Positions 21,858 through 31,529 of a stretch of 61,544 bases of DNA are shown here, one piece after another (positions within the stretch are counted from its first letter, which is position 1; every line of letters starts with the position of its first letter). The notes below the pieces were generated by a model that was given only the letters and a program-made list of their open reading frames with translations, ran no database searches and had not been told where the DNA came from. Made by a program: the position numbers and the translations under genes. The stretch comes from Nemertoderma westbladi. Taxonomy: Eukaryota; Xenacoelomorpha; Nemertodermatida; Nemertodermatidae. Location of the stretch: assembly GCA_032718475.1 (NCBI GenBank), contig JAUCBJ010003798.1:1-61544 (forward strand), written 5' to 3'.

Positions 21858-22560
21858 ATGGCGATTGTACCAAGAATTTTGTTCCTACAATTAATAAATT
21901 TAGGCTCGCAACTAATTTTGGGTCAACTTCAAAGAGAATTTCTTGAAAATTGCAAGAAGCACAACGTAATACCGAAGGGTTTGAGGATTTGCTTAAACCT
22001 TAATTTACCTGGTAATTCTATTCATTTTGAACAGGTTCGCATTAAAGCTAAAAATAATATTTTTAAAGCCGAATTAAATATTTTGGAAGTTGTTTCTCTT
22101 CATGCCGAGACGAGGCGAAGACATTTTCTTAGTCTTTTTATGAGAGCTAAATCATCTGCTATCACCTATGATAATTCGAATTCAATCTTGTCCCGCGTTT
22201 ATGATCACATGAAAAACACTTCTCGTACAGTGAGACAGCGTCTGATAAAAAAGTGGAACATTTTAATGAATGAAACCCGCTCTGCTTCAAGCCCTAACAA
22301 TGTTTTATACGATAATTTGTTGTCTCATAAAAGACATAAACCTGGACCTCAGAGATCCGCACAACGTAGACTTAATTACTTAAACAGACGCAAAAAAATC
22401 GAAAATAGATTAGTTGATTCAATGTCAATGAACAAATGCGACCCTACTGTATTTGATCCTGTTGTCTATGAAGACATAGAAATCGATGACCCAGCAATTT
22501 TATTGCTCAAGAAAGGACCTTCGTTTTGCCCAATTCCTCCACATGCTGATTTGTATCAGG
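21858..22560 (+). pseudogene. Penelope-like N-terminal ORF segment
   Basis: A basic, alpha-helical region (LQREFLENCKKHNVIPKGL, then RRKKIENRLVDSMS) ends with PAILLLKKGPSFCPIPPHAD, the hallmark N-terminal motif of Penelope-like proteins just before the RT. In an intact element it precedes the RT; here it follows the 3' end and runs into CCAAATACC-type short repeats and a C24 run. The remaining open frame to 22733 is not element sequence. Confidence 0.75.
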
Positions 22561-22569
22561 CGAACATAC

Positions 22570-22660
22570 CAAATACCAAATACCTTATTCCCAATTCCCA
22601 AATACCTTTATTCCCAAATCACAAATACCTACTTCCCAAATTCACCATTTCTGGGATTTG
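22570..22660 (+). repeat. Short ATACC/TTCCCAAAT direct repeats
   Basis: Imperfect repeats of ATACCAAATACC and CCCAAATACCT at the broken end of the Penelope piece. Confidence 0.7.
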
Positions 22661-22703
22661 CGTCCAGTTTCCCCTGGTGAGATATTTGTCTGTATGTGTC
22701 CAG

Positions 22704-22785
22704 CCCCCCCCCCCCCCCCCCCCCCCCTATTAGCAGGAAATTAGCAGGTTAAACTGTTAAAGGTCTAAAAGCGCGAACACAGTAC
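22704..22785. repeat. C24 run and SINE-derived motif, copy 2
   Basis: Twenty-four C (22704-22727), then TTAGCAGGTTAAACTGTTAAAGG and TCTAAAAGCGCGAACAC, the reverse complement of the 7968 motif. Confidence 0.7.
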
Positions 22786-23044
22786 GTACTGAGTTTAACA
22801 ACAGCTTTCGCCAACTGTTCTTGTAAACAAGATTAAGTTCGGTACACCTTGCCAACAGTAGGGTGGGGGGTAAAGAAAACAGGGCTTAGTGCGATATTCA
22901 ACCATAAAAGTATAGCTGGCACCCTCCCTTCCCTGTCTTACAGATGACTACCAAGAGAGAACGGGCTTCGCAGGTGGCGCTGGCCTTTCGTGATCGAGTT
23001 ATTTAATCACTTGACTTAACCGACACAAAAAATATTTACATTAC
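22786..23044. other. Intron 3, 5' part
   Basis: No gene seen; ends at the exon 3 donor. Confidence 0.5.
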
Positions 23045-23184
23045 CTATTAAAGAACAGAAAGTGAGGAGTCCAAATGAGTCCATGGTCCAATGTCAATTC
23101 GTCTAGTCCACCATAGTCAATTGGTTCCCATTCAAGGTACTCATCTCGCCACAACGTGTGGACAAATATTAGCAAGTTTAATTC
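23045..23184 (-). CDS. Nicotinic-type Cys-loop receptor subunit, exon 3
   Basis: Minus-strand exon of 140 bp between an acceptor (TTTCTTGCAG) and a donor (TTTAATAG|GTAATG). It opens in phase 0, matching the end of exon 2, and leaves two bases (AG) for exon 4. It encodes the loop D to loop A part of the ligand-binding domain: LWRDEYLEWEPIDYGG corresponds to the usual W-x-D-x-x-L-x-W-x-P-x-DYGG, and LIWTPHFLFFN to the usual IWxPDxxLYN. The loop A Asp of WxPD is His here, so agonist binding may differ or this may be a non-binding (beta-like) subunit. In vertebrate genes this region is usually two exons (about 45 and 110 bp); here they are fused. That comparison is from family knowledge. Confidence 0.9.
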
Positions 23185-23577
23185 CTGCAAGAAACATACG
23201 AATTCTCTAGAAAAAGGGTGTTTTCAATTCAAATATTGACCGTAATACTTAAGGGATGCGGGTCACCCACATTTTTTCGACAGTTAAAAATTACCCTAGA
23301 GCCTAGAGGTATAAAAACCAAAAGATAAGAAAAGAAAAGAAAATAATGTTTTAAAAAATTTCAAAAGCGCCACTTTAATTCCTGGTTGGTCAGTTCTATA
23401 ATCAGGATAATATTTTAATGTAATTTTTCTTGCTCCTTTTTTGGGACACCTTCTCTATCTATATTTAAGGTCCGAGTAGCGAGACCTCTAGTATTCACTG
23501 TGTGGTTGGTGCTGTTGTTGCTTCATATATAATAAAGCTTCGTAATATTTCATAAAATGCTTATTTGCTCGCTACAT
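23185..23577. other. Intron 2, 3' part
   Basis: AT-rich, no gene seen; ends at the exon 3 acceptor. Confidence 0.5.
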
Positions 23578-24297
23578 ATCTCTGAGATTCCCCAAAGAAC
23601 ATATAGAAGACCCGAGGTAGATATCTCGTTTTTCCCCAAAGAACATATAGAAGACCCGAGGTAGATATCTCGTTTTTCCCCAAAGAACATATAGAAGACC
23701 CGAGGTAGATATCTCGTTTTTCCCCAAAGAACATATAGAAGACCCGAGGTAGATATCTCGTTTTTCCCCAAAGAACATATAGAAGACCCGAGGTAGATAT
23801 CTCGTTTTTCCCCAAAGAACATATAGAAGACCCGAGGTAGATATCTCGTTTTTCCCCAAAGAACATATAGAAGACCCGAGGTAGATATCTCGTTTTTCCC
23901 CAAAGAACATATAGAAGACCCGAGGTAGATATCTCGTTTTTCCCCAAAGAACATATAGAAGACCCGAGGTAGATATCTCGTTTTTCCCCAAAGAACATAT
24001 AGAAGACCCGAGGTAGATATCTCGTTTTTCCCCAAAGAACATATAGAAGACCCGAGGTAGATATCTCGTTTTTCCCCAAAGAACATATGGAAGACCCGAG
24101 GTAGATATCTCGTTTTTCCCCAAAGAACATATAGAAGACCCGAGGTAGATATCTCGTTTTTCCCCAAAGAACATATAGAAGACCCGAGGTAGATATCTCG
24201 TTTTTCCCCAAAGAACATATAGAAGACCCGAGGTAAATATCTCGTTTTTCCCCAAAGAACATATAGAAGACCCGAGGTAAATATCTCGTTTTGATCA
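23578..24297. repeat. 44-bp minisatellite (~16 copies)
   Basis: The unit is AAAGAACATATAGAAGACCC then GAGGTAGATATCTCGTTTTTCCCC, almost identical in all copies (one TATGG variant, two GGTAAATAT variants at the right end). Because 44 is not divisible by three, all three minus frames stay open by cycling; this is not evidence of protein coding. The homogeneity suggests recent expansion. It lies in receptor intron 2. Confidence 0.95.
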
Positions 24298-24599
24298 TAA
24301 ATTTCGCCTCGCTAGTTAGGGCTGCTTAATAGTTTTTCTTACAGTAGAATTGTAGTGCAGTTGTTTTAGTTTCAGCTTTGCGACTTGTAGGCCTATAGTT
24401 AGCATGATAAAGGAAGGATAAAGTGATCTTTAGGTGCCGCTGTAATTATATTATATAAATGCCAGATATTTCAACCCAAAATTGTAAATGTGGACAAATA
24501 CAATTAAACAGGCCTTCTTCAGTGGCTCTGGTACCTAATGTACCTAACTACAGAAACTCTACAACCCGACCGGACCGAGCAACAGCAGAAAAAATAGTT
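24298..24599. other. Intron 2 spacer
   Basis: No coding signal seen. Confidence 0.5.
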
Positions 24600-25740
24600 T
24601 AAAATAAATAAAAATAAATAAATAAAAAGGCTATCCAGGCAAATATTTGCACTAACAGATAACCTATCGACAACAGTGGGTCAAATTAAACGATAAAACT
24701 AACAACATTTTAGAAATAAAAAACAAAACAGTATAGGATAGAATAGAATAAAGTAACAACATGGAAAAATGCCCAATACTAATTGAAACAGTTGGAGTAG
24801 GCAATTAATTAGTATACAGTAGCAGTAGGCACAGCGTGGGAACTACTATTTACAATAACTTATTACAGAAAATGAAACTAATAAGAAAACTATTGAAACA
24901 TACAGTAGGTAATTAATTATTATTATAGGCACAGCATGGGAACCAACCTATAAAAAAAACTACTGTAATTTAGAAAAACGAAAACAAAAATAATCCGTTG
25001 ACATACAGGAGGCAATTAGTATATGTCCGTCTATAACTGGCGATTGAAATGGCAGTAAAGAAGAAAATCAAACTTTAGAAGCTTCTGACTAAACATTTGC
25101 AGGGAAGAAGACTCAACTATATGACCGGGTAATGAGTTCCATAAGGGGATGGTTCGATTGCAGAAAGTTTGTTTGGTTATCAGTAAGCGGGAGTATTGCA
25201 TTTGGTATTTTCTACAGTGGCCCCGTAGGCCGTTACGAACTGCCAGTTCAAAAAATTGATCAAATTCTAAATTAACTAGTTTTCGATCAATCCTAAATAC
25301 CATTTTCATGTCGAAAATGTGACGCCTAACTTCTAGTGGCTGGAGTTTAAAATATGTAAGCCTTTTACAATAGTCAACATACGGTAATCCAAGACGAATG
25401 AATAATCTACGGCTAAAATACCTCTGTACACGATCAACTAAATCAATATCAGACATTAAAGAGGGAGACCATACTGGTGTACAATATTCCACAAGGGGGC
25501 GTATGTATGATTTATAGGCAAATATTAACGCACCACAGTTCTCGGTTACAAAACATCGAAATAGCATATTGGTTACTTTAAATGCCTTTGTTGCCTGTTC
25601 AGTGTTACAATGTTTGGAAAACTTTAGGTCGTCATTTGTAGTGACACCTAAATCCCGACAAAACGTTTTTGCTGGGAGGTCAAAGTTATCAATCTGGTAA
25701 GTAGTTCTCGGGTTCAAATCGCCAACTAAATGTAGGTGGT
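24600..25740 (-). mobile_element. 5'-truncated CR1/Jockey-like LINE fragment
   Basis: The C-terminal coding part (25717-25031) is followed by a ~430-bp 3' UTR ending in an A/T-rich TTTATTTATTTATTTTT tail on the minus strand. The UTR contains two related segments around TTCCCA[T/C]GCTGTGCCTA. Confidence 0.75.
25031..25717 (-). pseudogene. LINE RT C-terminal domain remnant
   Basis: 228 codons, beginning inside the protein. FCRDLGVTTNDDLKFSKH, AYKSYIRPLVEYCTPVWSP, LVDRVQRYFSRRLF and LPYVDYCKRLTYFKLQPLEVRR form the conserved post-RT region of CR1/Jockey-group ORF2. It ends ...RTIPLWNSLPGHIVESSSL, also typical. No catalytic RT core is present, so it is dead. It sits in intron 2, in the same orientation as the host gene. 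Confidence 0.85.
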
Positions 25741-26001
25741 AGTTTGTTTTTTACAAACTTTATCCTTCCTTTATTATGCATACGACGGTGCTCAGGGCGA
25801 GGAACTACTTCAAACATAGTTAGCATGAATAAACATATCGTAATATATAATATAGTACATTTCTATTGCACTATGACCTCAGGCATATTTGTCGATTAAG
25901 TATTGATTAATATATTGATTGTTAGTTATGGACTATAAGCTAGGTGACAAAAATTGACCTAATAATAATAATAATTTGATTGATTTACTGATATGGTTTA
26001 C
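25741..26001. other. Intron 2 between LINE fragment and exon 2
   Basis: No gene seen. Confidence 0.5.
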
Positions 26002-26165
26002 CTCATTTCGCATGTCTAAATCAATGATTTTATCTATAACGACACCCAGAGAAACATTCATGACATGATTTTGATCCTTTAGTGGGCGGATTGTTTTCAC
26101 GTATTTTCCACTATGCATCAAATCGTGGATAAGTTTATGAGCCTCGTGATGAGAATCAGCAGTTA
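26002..26165 (-). CDS. Nicotinic-type Cys-loop receptor subunit, exon 2
   Basis: Minus-strand exon of 164 bp. The acceptor is TTATTTTCCAG|TA and the donor is AATGAG|GTAAAC. Two bases complete a Val codon started by exon 1, then 54 codons end cleanly in phase 0. HHEAHKLIHDLM is the amphipathic N-terminal helix, followed by YVKTIRPLKDQ and VSLGVVIDKIIDLDMRNE, the classic start of the nicotinic ligand-binding domain (xYxKxIRP... LxxIxDxDExNQ). The intron falls right after the Asp-x-x-Asn-Glu motif, the position conserved across nicotinic receptor genes. The intron downstream carries a minisatellite and a LINE scrap. Confidence 0.93.
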
Positions 26166-26204
26166 CTGGAAAATAAATGAAGATTTGTTATTATTACAAA
26201 GATA

Positions 26205-26252
26205 CCCCCCCCCCCCCCCCCCCCCCCCCCGCAGGTAGGGGGGGGGGGGGGG
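26205..26252. repeat. C26/G15 homopolymer hairpin in receptor intron 1
   Basis: Twenty-six C (26205-26230), seven bases, then fifteen G (26238-26252). It can fold as a G:C hairpin or a quadruplex/i-motif. Another run of 17 C at 26369-26385 lies in the same 256-bp intron. Confidence 0.9.
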
Positions 26253-26421
26253 CATACACATGCAGGCCATCCTGCTACCGGTAATTATAATGAATCGAAG
26301 AAAGTTAACAACTTAGACCCACAGACAAAAACAAGTGTAGATTAGGGGGGTTCTACCCCCCTATTCTACCCCCCCCCCCCCCCCCGCCCCTACTACTACT
26401 ACCCATACTGTAGCTACTCAC

Positions 26422-26482
26422 CAGATGATATGATACCCGTGCAAATGATCGTTAAAATCATTCGACAATGAGCAATAATCAT
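26422..26482 (-). CDS. Nicotinic-type Cys-loop receptor subunit, exon 1 (signal peptide)
   Basis: Minus-strand ATG at 26482 (context AACGAAATGA) opens 20 codons plus one base and ends at the donor TCATCTG|GTGAGT. The peptide, MIIAHCRMILTIICTGIISS, is hydrophobic and of signal-peptide length; cleavage is likely near SSV-TA at the exon 2 junction. The leftover G joins TA of exon 2 in phase. A second in-frame ATG (codon 8) could also serve. Upstream DNA is a 35-bp tandem repeat. Identification rests on position, donor quality and phase rather than on sequence similarity, so it is a little less certain than exons 2-4. Confidence 0.82.
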
Positions 26483-26494
26483 TTCGTTGGAAAA

Positions 26495-26695
26495 AATGAC
26501 ACTGGAGCAGTAACGCAGACAGCAGGCCTACCGACACTGGAGCAGTAACGCAGACAGCAGGCCTACCGACACTGGAGCAGTAACGCAGACAACAGGCCTA
26601 CCGACACTGTAGCAGTAACGCAGACAGCAAGCCTACCGACACTGTAGCAGTAACGCAGACAGCAGGCCTAAGACACTGTAGCAGTAACAACAACA
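26495..26695. repeat. 35-bp tandem repeat upstream of receptor exon 1
   Basis: Five to six copies of GACACTGGAGCAGTAACGCA + GACAGCAGGCCTACC just upstream of the start codon; they may be in the 5' UTR or promoter. Confidence 0.9.
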
Positions 26696-27204
26696 ACTGT
26701 TGCCACACTGTCAGAAAAAAATGCGAATGAAGTGAAATAGTTTTTCCATAACCAACTACGGTGCTGATGTTATTTACAGCGTTATAGGTTGTAGGAATAA
26801 GTCCTTGAACACCCAATTTTGTTCCCCCTAAATATATAGTATATCACCCTCTACATAGAGTGTGGTCCAGCTATCTGTAGCGTGCGGAGAGTACAATCCT
26901 CACACGCAATGGCCAATTAATTAGTGGCTGTGTGGGTTTTACAACCGAAAGAGAAACACAATGTAGCCATCCATAGCTCTCAATAATTATTGCCGTTGGG
27001 CCTTAATTGATTAGCTGCAACCATAAGCTACCTACCTACTAAGAGTTTGTGTGGATGGACATCCAATATAAACAAAACAACCTGCTACTAAATATTGCTT
27101 TTATTGATATTGATGTACCAATTGCGTTTAGTGTTCGTAGCTCAATAATAAGTTGTCGATAGGCCTCGATATGCGATCCCAAGTGGTTTAGGCGAATTAC
27201 CATC
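26696..27204. other. Spacer upstream of the receptor gene
   Basis: No gene or clear promoter element recognised. Confidence 0.4.
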
Positions 27205-27545
27205 TATAATCGGCATACTGCATCGTAGCTGCATTGAGAAGCCCTGCGTGATCCCAAGTAGCTAAAGATAAAGCTCACCCGCATGCTCAAGCACGACATC
27301 CTTGTATGGAGCAAATGCCCATACGATAAGACATTTCCTGAGCACTGTTTACTTCAACTGTCCAAAAAGCTGCTCCAGTGAGTTGAGAAGTCCCTTGAGG
27401 TTCTGTGATAAAGTCTATATCAGTTAGGTGCTTGGTTGGATTTATCTTCTGACACCAGTATACATACAGTAGGTGGTTTGCCTTTACCCCATCTTCATTA
27501 TGGCAATCTTAGGACATGCAGGTAGTGTAGCAAGCGCAATGATCA
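27205..27545 (-). mobile_element. LINE-B fossil copy, internally deleted
   Basis: Diverged match to LINE-B2. CATACTGCATCGTAGCTGCATT matches the family 3' end. After a deletion, GCATGCTCAAGCA...ACATCCTT and TCAGTTAGGTGCTTGG...CCCCATC...TTAGGACATGC follow in the same order as in 40541-41460. All frames are broken. Confidence 0.75.
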
Positions 27546-28239
27546 CTAAGGGACTCATACCGTGCATAGCTACAGTGCGAAGTTGGATCTATGATGTATG
27601 GAGCCCCTGTTTTTCTTACACAACACATTCCAGAGATGAAATCCTGAAGATGAACTGATTCTCGGTTGTCATTATCGCGTTAGACTCACGCCGACTCACA
27701 TTTCGTTGAGGATTTTTGTAATATTTGAATTCTGTTTTTTTTAATCTAAACATTTGGATAAAATTTTTATGTTAAAAGATAACTAAGTAAAAATATTTTA
27801 AAAGTACAGTGCAATACAATATACAGTAAATAAAGAAGGACAGCGGCCCAACGAGTTTTATACCCATGAGACCTTTAATGATTTTTTCAATTCTCAAATG
27901 AGGCCAGTATTACCATCTGCTGTAGAGATGTGATTGGCCCATGTCGGTTTGATTATCCGAACCTGCTAGAGCGTACGAGTACATCGCTTACCGAAGGTTG
28001 AAATACTCTAGCAATTACATTACAAACGGTGGGGCGTTAGAGAAACAACCGGCCAATACAAATATGTCAATGACTTTATTGATTTGTGTAGAATTAATTT
28101 CGCGTTTCCAAATCATGTAGCGGGACATATCTTACAACTTTATATCACAGTGCGAAAATTTTCCTCAGAATGTCATTACGTCACACGTGTGTAAGGAGTG
28201 CTCTGAGCATACCCTAGAAGATAAAAAGTTATAGTTCAA
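27546..28239. other. Spacer, no gene seen
   Basis: AT-rich, no supported feature. Confidence 0.4.
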
Positions 28240-28262
28240 CCCCCCCCCCCCCCCCCCCCCCC
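28240..28262. repeat. C23 homopolymer
   Basis: Uninterrupted C tract. Confidence 0.95.
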
Positions 28263-28429
28263 ATTTTAATGGATATTGCACACTTACAGTTACACCGCAG
28301 TTATTCTTCGATTCGTTGCTACTGAAGGAAAGCTGACCGTGTAAGGATTTCAAATACTGTATGAAACACAATCTGAATTTCGAAGCAAAATAGCGGAGTT
28401 ATGAGCGTTCAAAAGTTGCGCGAGGCTAT

Positions 28430-28590
28430 TTTATTATATTTAATAAATAAAATGAATGAATGGATGAATATTTATTTACTTAATTATAGAAACAGTTTAA
28501 CAATTAAATTTATAATATTCAGTGGAACCAGGCAAATAGCATAGCTAGTGCTGCCTGAGTTCCACTGAAGAGCCTAAGGAAAGAGGGGCG
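28430..28590 (-). mobile_element. Probable LINE 3' end with hairpin
   Basis: On the minus strand, an imperfect hairpin (TTCAGTGGAAC... / ...GTTCCACTGAA, 28518-28569) precedes an AATAAATATTCATCCATTCATTC-like tail. A stem-loop followed by a short-repeat tail resembles CR1-group 3' ends. Confidence 0.45.
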
Positions 28591-29270
28591 TACTCCCGGT
28601 AATGGATAGTTAAATTACAGTAATAATAATAAGTGAATTGTTGTGGGGTGAATGACGGTGAATTAAATATATTATGTAATTCAGTATTACGTTCGGGAAG
28701 AAACAAATTAAAATTACAAATTAAAAATGCTGGAATGATCCCAGTTTATTGTGGTTATTATTAAGGTAATACAATATACAGTATATATTTAGCGTTAGCG
28801 CTAATGAAAGATTTATATCGTCAAAATTTTGTATTTTTATTTTTTTTATAACAAAATGTCGAGAAGCTGATAGCTCGTTATTTCCTATTTACAACCATCG
28901 CATCGATATGTATATTTATTTTTTTAAATGTATTTGCGTTTTATATTATAAACTTTGTAGCCCGATTAGTCTCGTTACATGCATATTCTTACCATAATGT
29001 TGGCATGTTGAAAAAGGTTGAAATGATCTTAGTTTTTTTTTATTTTCTAGTATAGTATAAATAGGTATATATATATAAATATTTACTTGTTACCTAGGTT
29101 ACGTCAGCTGGTGGTGGGACAATGTTTGTTTTATATATTAATATTAAATGAGAAAAAATTTAAGGGGGCACTTAGAATTATTACAGAATACAGTATATTT
29201 ACGGTATACTAGTATATATACGCGGTATAGTATATATATACGGGATAATAGTATATTTAGTGTATCTACG
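28591..29270. other. AT-rich spacer
   Basis: No gene seen; includes the short palindrome AGCGTTAGCGCT. Confidence 0.4.
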
Positions 29271-31180
29271 GTGGGGTAGCTCATTTGGTTGAGCGCCGGG
29301 CCTGCAATCTATTGGTTGTAGGTTCTGCCCCGCCAGGGTCCACTCAGCCTTTCATCCACTGGGGTCGATAAAATGAGTAACTCAGCCAGACACTCCCAGA
29401 TATTCCCATTGGCGATATCTCTTTTGCAGAAGTGAAGGCTGCTGCAAAGAGCATTAAGACCAATCGTGCCAGTGGAGTAGATGGTGTTCCCCCTGAGGTC
29501 TTTAAAATACCTGAGTGTTTAAAGCTCATCTATCCCATCATAGTAGACATGTACCGAACAACAAGAGTCCCACAAGTAATGAAAACAAATAAGTTGGTGC
29601 CAGTTCCCAAGAAGGGCAACCTAACACTCTATGGTTCTTTTCGGGGAATCTCATTGATCTCGATTGCTGCAAAGCTATACAATAGGATTCTATTAAATCG
29701 CATCAGGGATCCCATTGAGAGACTGCTCCGTGGAAATCAGAATGGGTTCCGTAAAGGTCGTGGGACCATGGAGCCCATTTTGGCACTTAGAAGGATAATT
29801 GAAGAGTTATCAAAAAAGAAAGACAGGCATCTGGCTGTTATCTTTGTTGACTTCTTCAAGGCCTTTGATTCAGTCTCTCGCTCACGTATGTTCAGCATAC
29901 TTTCATTATATGGGATTCCTGATGAAATTATTGCAGCAATCAGATCAGTATACGATGGTTCGACAACATTTGTGTCTACTGTTGACGGTGACACAGAACC
30001 ATTTGAAGTGTTATGGGGTGTCCTCCAAGGAGACACACTTGCACCATTCTTGTTCATTATTGTGGTTGACTATGTTCTACGCATGTCCTTAGATCATTAT
30101 AATGATGATGGGGTGATGATAACTCCACCTACTGGCTCCAGAAGTCGAGGAAATCCTGCCAAGTACCTACAGTAACTGATCTAGACTTTGCTGATGACTT
30201 AGGAATACTCTCAGAATCATTAGAGGGAGTCCAACGGCTCCTCAGCTCATTAGAACATGCTGCTTCTAGTGTTGGTCTTTTTATTAACTCCAGAAAGACC
30301 AAAATTCTGACAGTTAACTTTGAAAGTCCTCAGCAAGTCTCTGATCGGATGAGGATCGGATCGTATGCTTGAGCATGTGGACGACTTCTGTTACTTGGGA
30401 TCATGGATCCGGAAGTCAGGTGAGGACCTTCGAATACGTAAGGGAAAGGCATGGGCAGCCTTGAATAGGCTTTCCAGGATTTGGAAGTCACCGAGAATTA
30501 ATCGGAAAGTTAAGGTCCGATTATTTAGAGCAGCAGTAGTTCCAGTACTCCTCTACGGGAGTCCATGCTGGGCTCTAACTGCTGAGGACACCAAATCTCT
30601 GGATGGCACATTCACAAGAATGCTACGCCGGGTTCATTGTGTCAAGTACAATGCACACATCTCCAACCAGACACTATATAACATTGGAGGTGTCTCATTG
30701 GTTCCCCCAAGCTTGACACTAGAACAAAATCGCCTCCGCTTTGCAGGACATTGCTTTCGCCGTGAGGACCAGCCAGTGCATAATCTTGTACTTTGGCAGC
30801 CTCATGGAGTGAATAAGCATGGTGGACAGCCCATGACTTTCTTGAGACGCATCTTAAAGGACACTGGCCTTAAAGATGCAGATGATCTAGCCAATGTCAT
30901 GGGTGATAGGGAGTTGTGGCGGTGCAATTTTGTTGACAAGCCGGCACAGCATTCTTAAAAATGCAGCTGCAATGCAGCATGCCGATCCTAGTAGTAGGTT
31001 CTGCCCCGCCAGGGTTCACTCAGCCTTTCATCCACTGGGGTCGATAAAATGAGTACCAGTTAAATAACTGGGAGCAAATATAAATATTGGGATAGGAGTA
31101 GCGCCCACCCCTACCCTCGGGTAGCAGCTATCGAAAGAGGAGCCTTCGGGTCGCCTCCGGCTTCGGCCTTTTTTTTACAG
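29271..31180 (+). mobile_element. tRNA-derived SINE interrupted by LINE-B1
   Basis: The head (29271-29340) looks like a tRNA: GGGGTAGCTCATTTGGTTGAG (A box) and GTAGGTTCTGCC (B-box-like). The body resumes after the LINE with GAGTACCAGTTAAATAACTGG and ends in a GC-rich hairpin, GCCTTCGGG...CTTCGGCC, plus a T run. A 59-bp segment (29321-29379) is repeated at 30997-31055 with one mismatch, flanking the insertion. Confidence 0.82.
29380..30996 (+). pseudogene. LINE-B1: 5'-truncated RT copy
   Basis: Reverse transcriptase from KSIKTNRASGVDGVPPEVFK through GSFRGISLISIAAKLYNRIL, IFVDFFKAFDSVSRSRM (catalytic Asp), WGVLQGDTLAPFLF and the catalytic LDFADDLGILS, then YLGSWIRKSGEDLRIRKGKAW, AAVVPVLLYGSPCW and RLRFAGHCFRRED. 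Compared with LINE-B2, a 5-nt insertion at ~30170 creates a stop and an 8-nt loss at ~30355 restores frame, so the FADD motif lies in the shifted part. The open parts are 29432-30175 and 30365-30958. The 3' end is CATGCCGATCCTAGTAGTA. The clade is RTE- or Craft-like (inference). Confidence 0.88.
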
Positions 31181-31183
31181 TAT

Positions 31184-31529
31184 ATTTACTTTGTAAAAAA
31201 AAAAAATAAATAAATATATAGGAATATCTCTATAATTATCAATTTATTTTACAGTATGGATAATCCTTATATACGTATTCTAATTGTTTCATTATTAAAA
31301 ATCTGTTAGGTTATTGTAATCTTACATGTACAAGATAAATAATACCTATTGTATCTGGTTAGCTCGTAGACACTGTATATTATTATAAGCTTATATTTAA
31401 TAAGACTGCTTGTAGTCAGTTAGCTGTTGTTTGGTTACCCACGTGTATACTGTGGTATATTTCTAATTGTATCTGTGTAACTGTAAGTCACTGATAGAGT
31501 ATTCTCATTCCCTCTATACAGTATGCCAT
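31184..31529. other. AT-rich spacer
   Basis: No gene seen. Confidence 0.4.

Larger units (their letters stand above)
19231..22560 (+). mobile_element. Penelope-like element, rearranged copy
   Basis: Order on the plus strand: inverted copy of the element's own 3' end (19231-19654), RT and endonuclease ORFs (19718-21566), 3' end (to 21836), then the N-terminal part of the ORF (21858-22560). The N-terminal piece sits downstream of the 3' end, as if a second tandem copy began there and was cut. Inverted and permuted terminal copies are characteristic of Penelope-like elements. Confidence 0.88.

Noticed and set aside
23578-24297. CRISPR-like regular repeats
   Set aside because: There are no unique spacers; repeats are head-to-tail in an animal genome.
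23550-24298. Three parallel minus-strand open frames of ~220-245 codons
   Set aside because: 44-bp tandem repeat read in three phases; not coding.
28285-28360. Possible minus-strand exon (TTTCATACAG acceptor, ACT|GTAAGTG donor)
   Set aside because: No recognised motif and no partner exon with matching phase.
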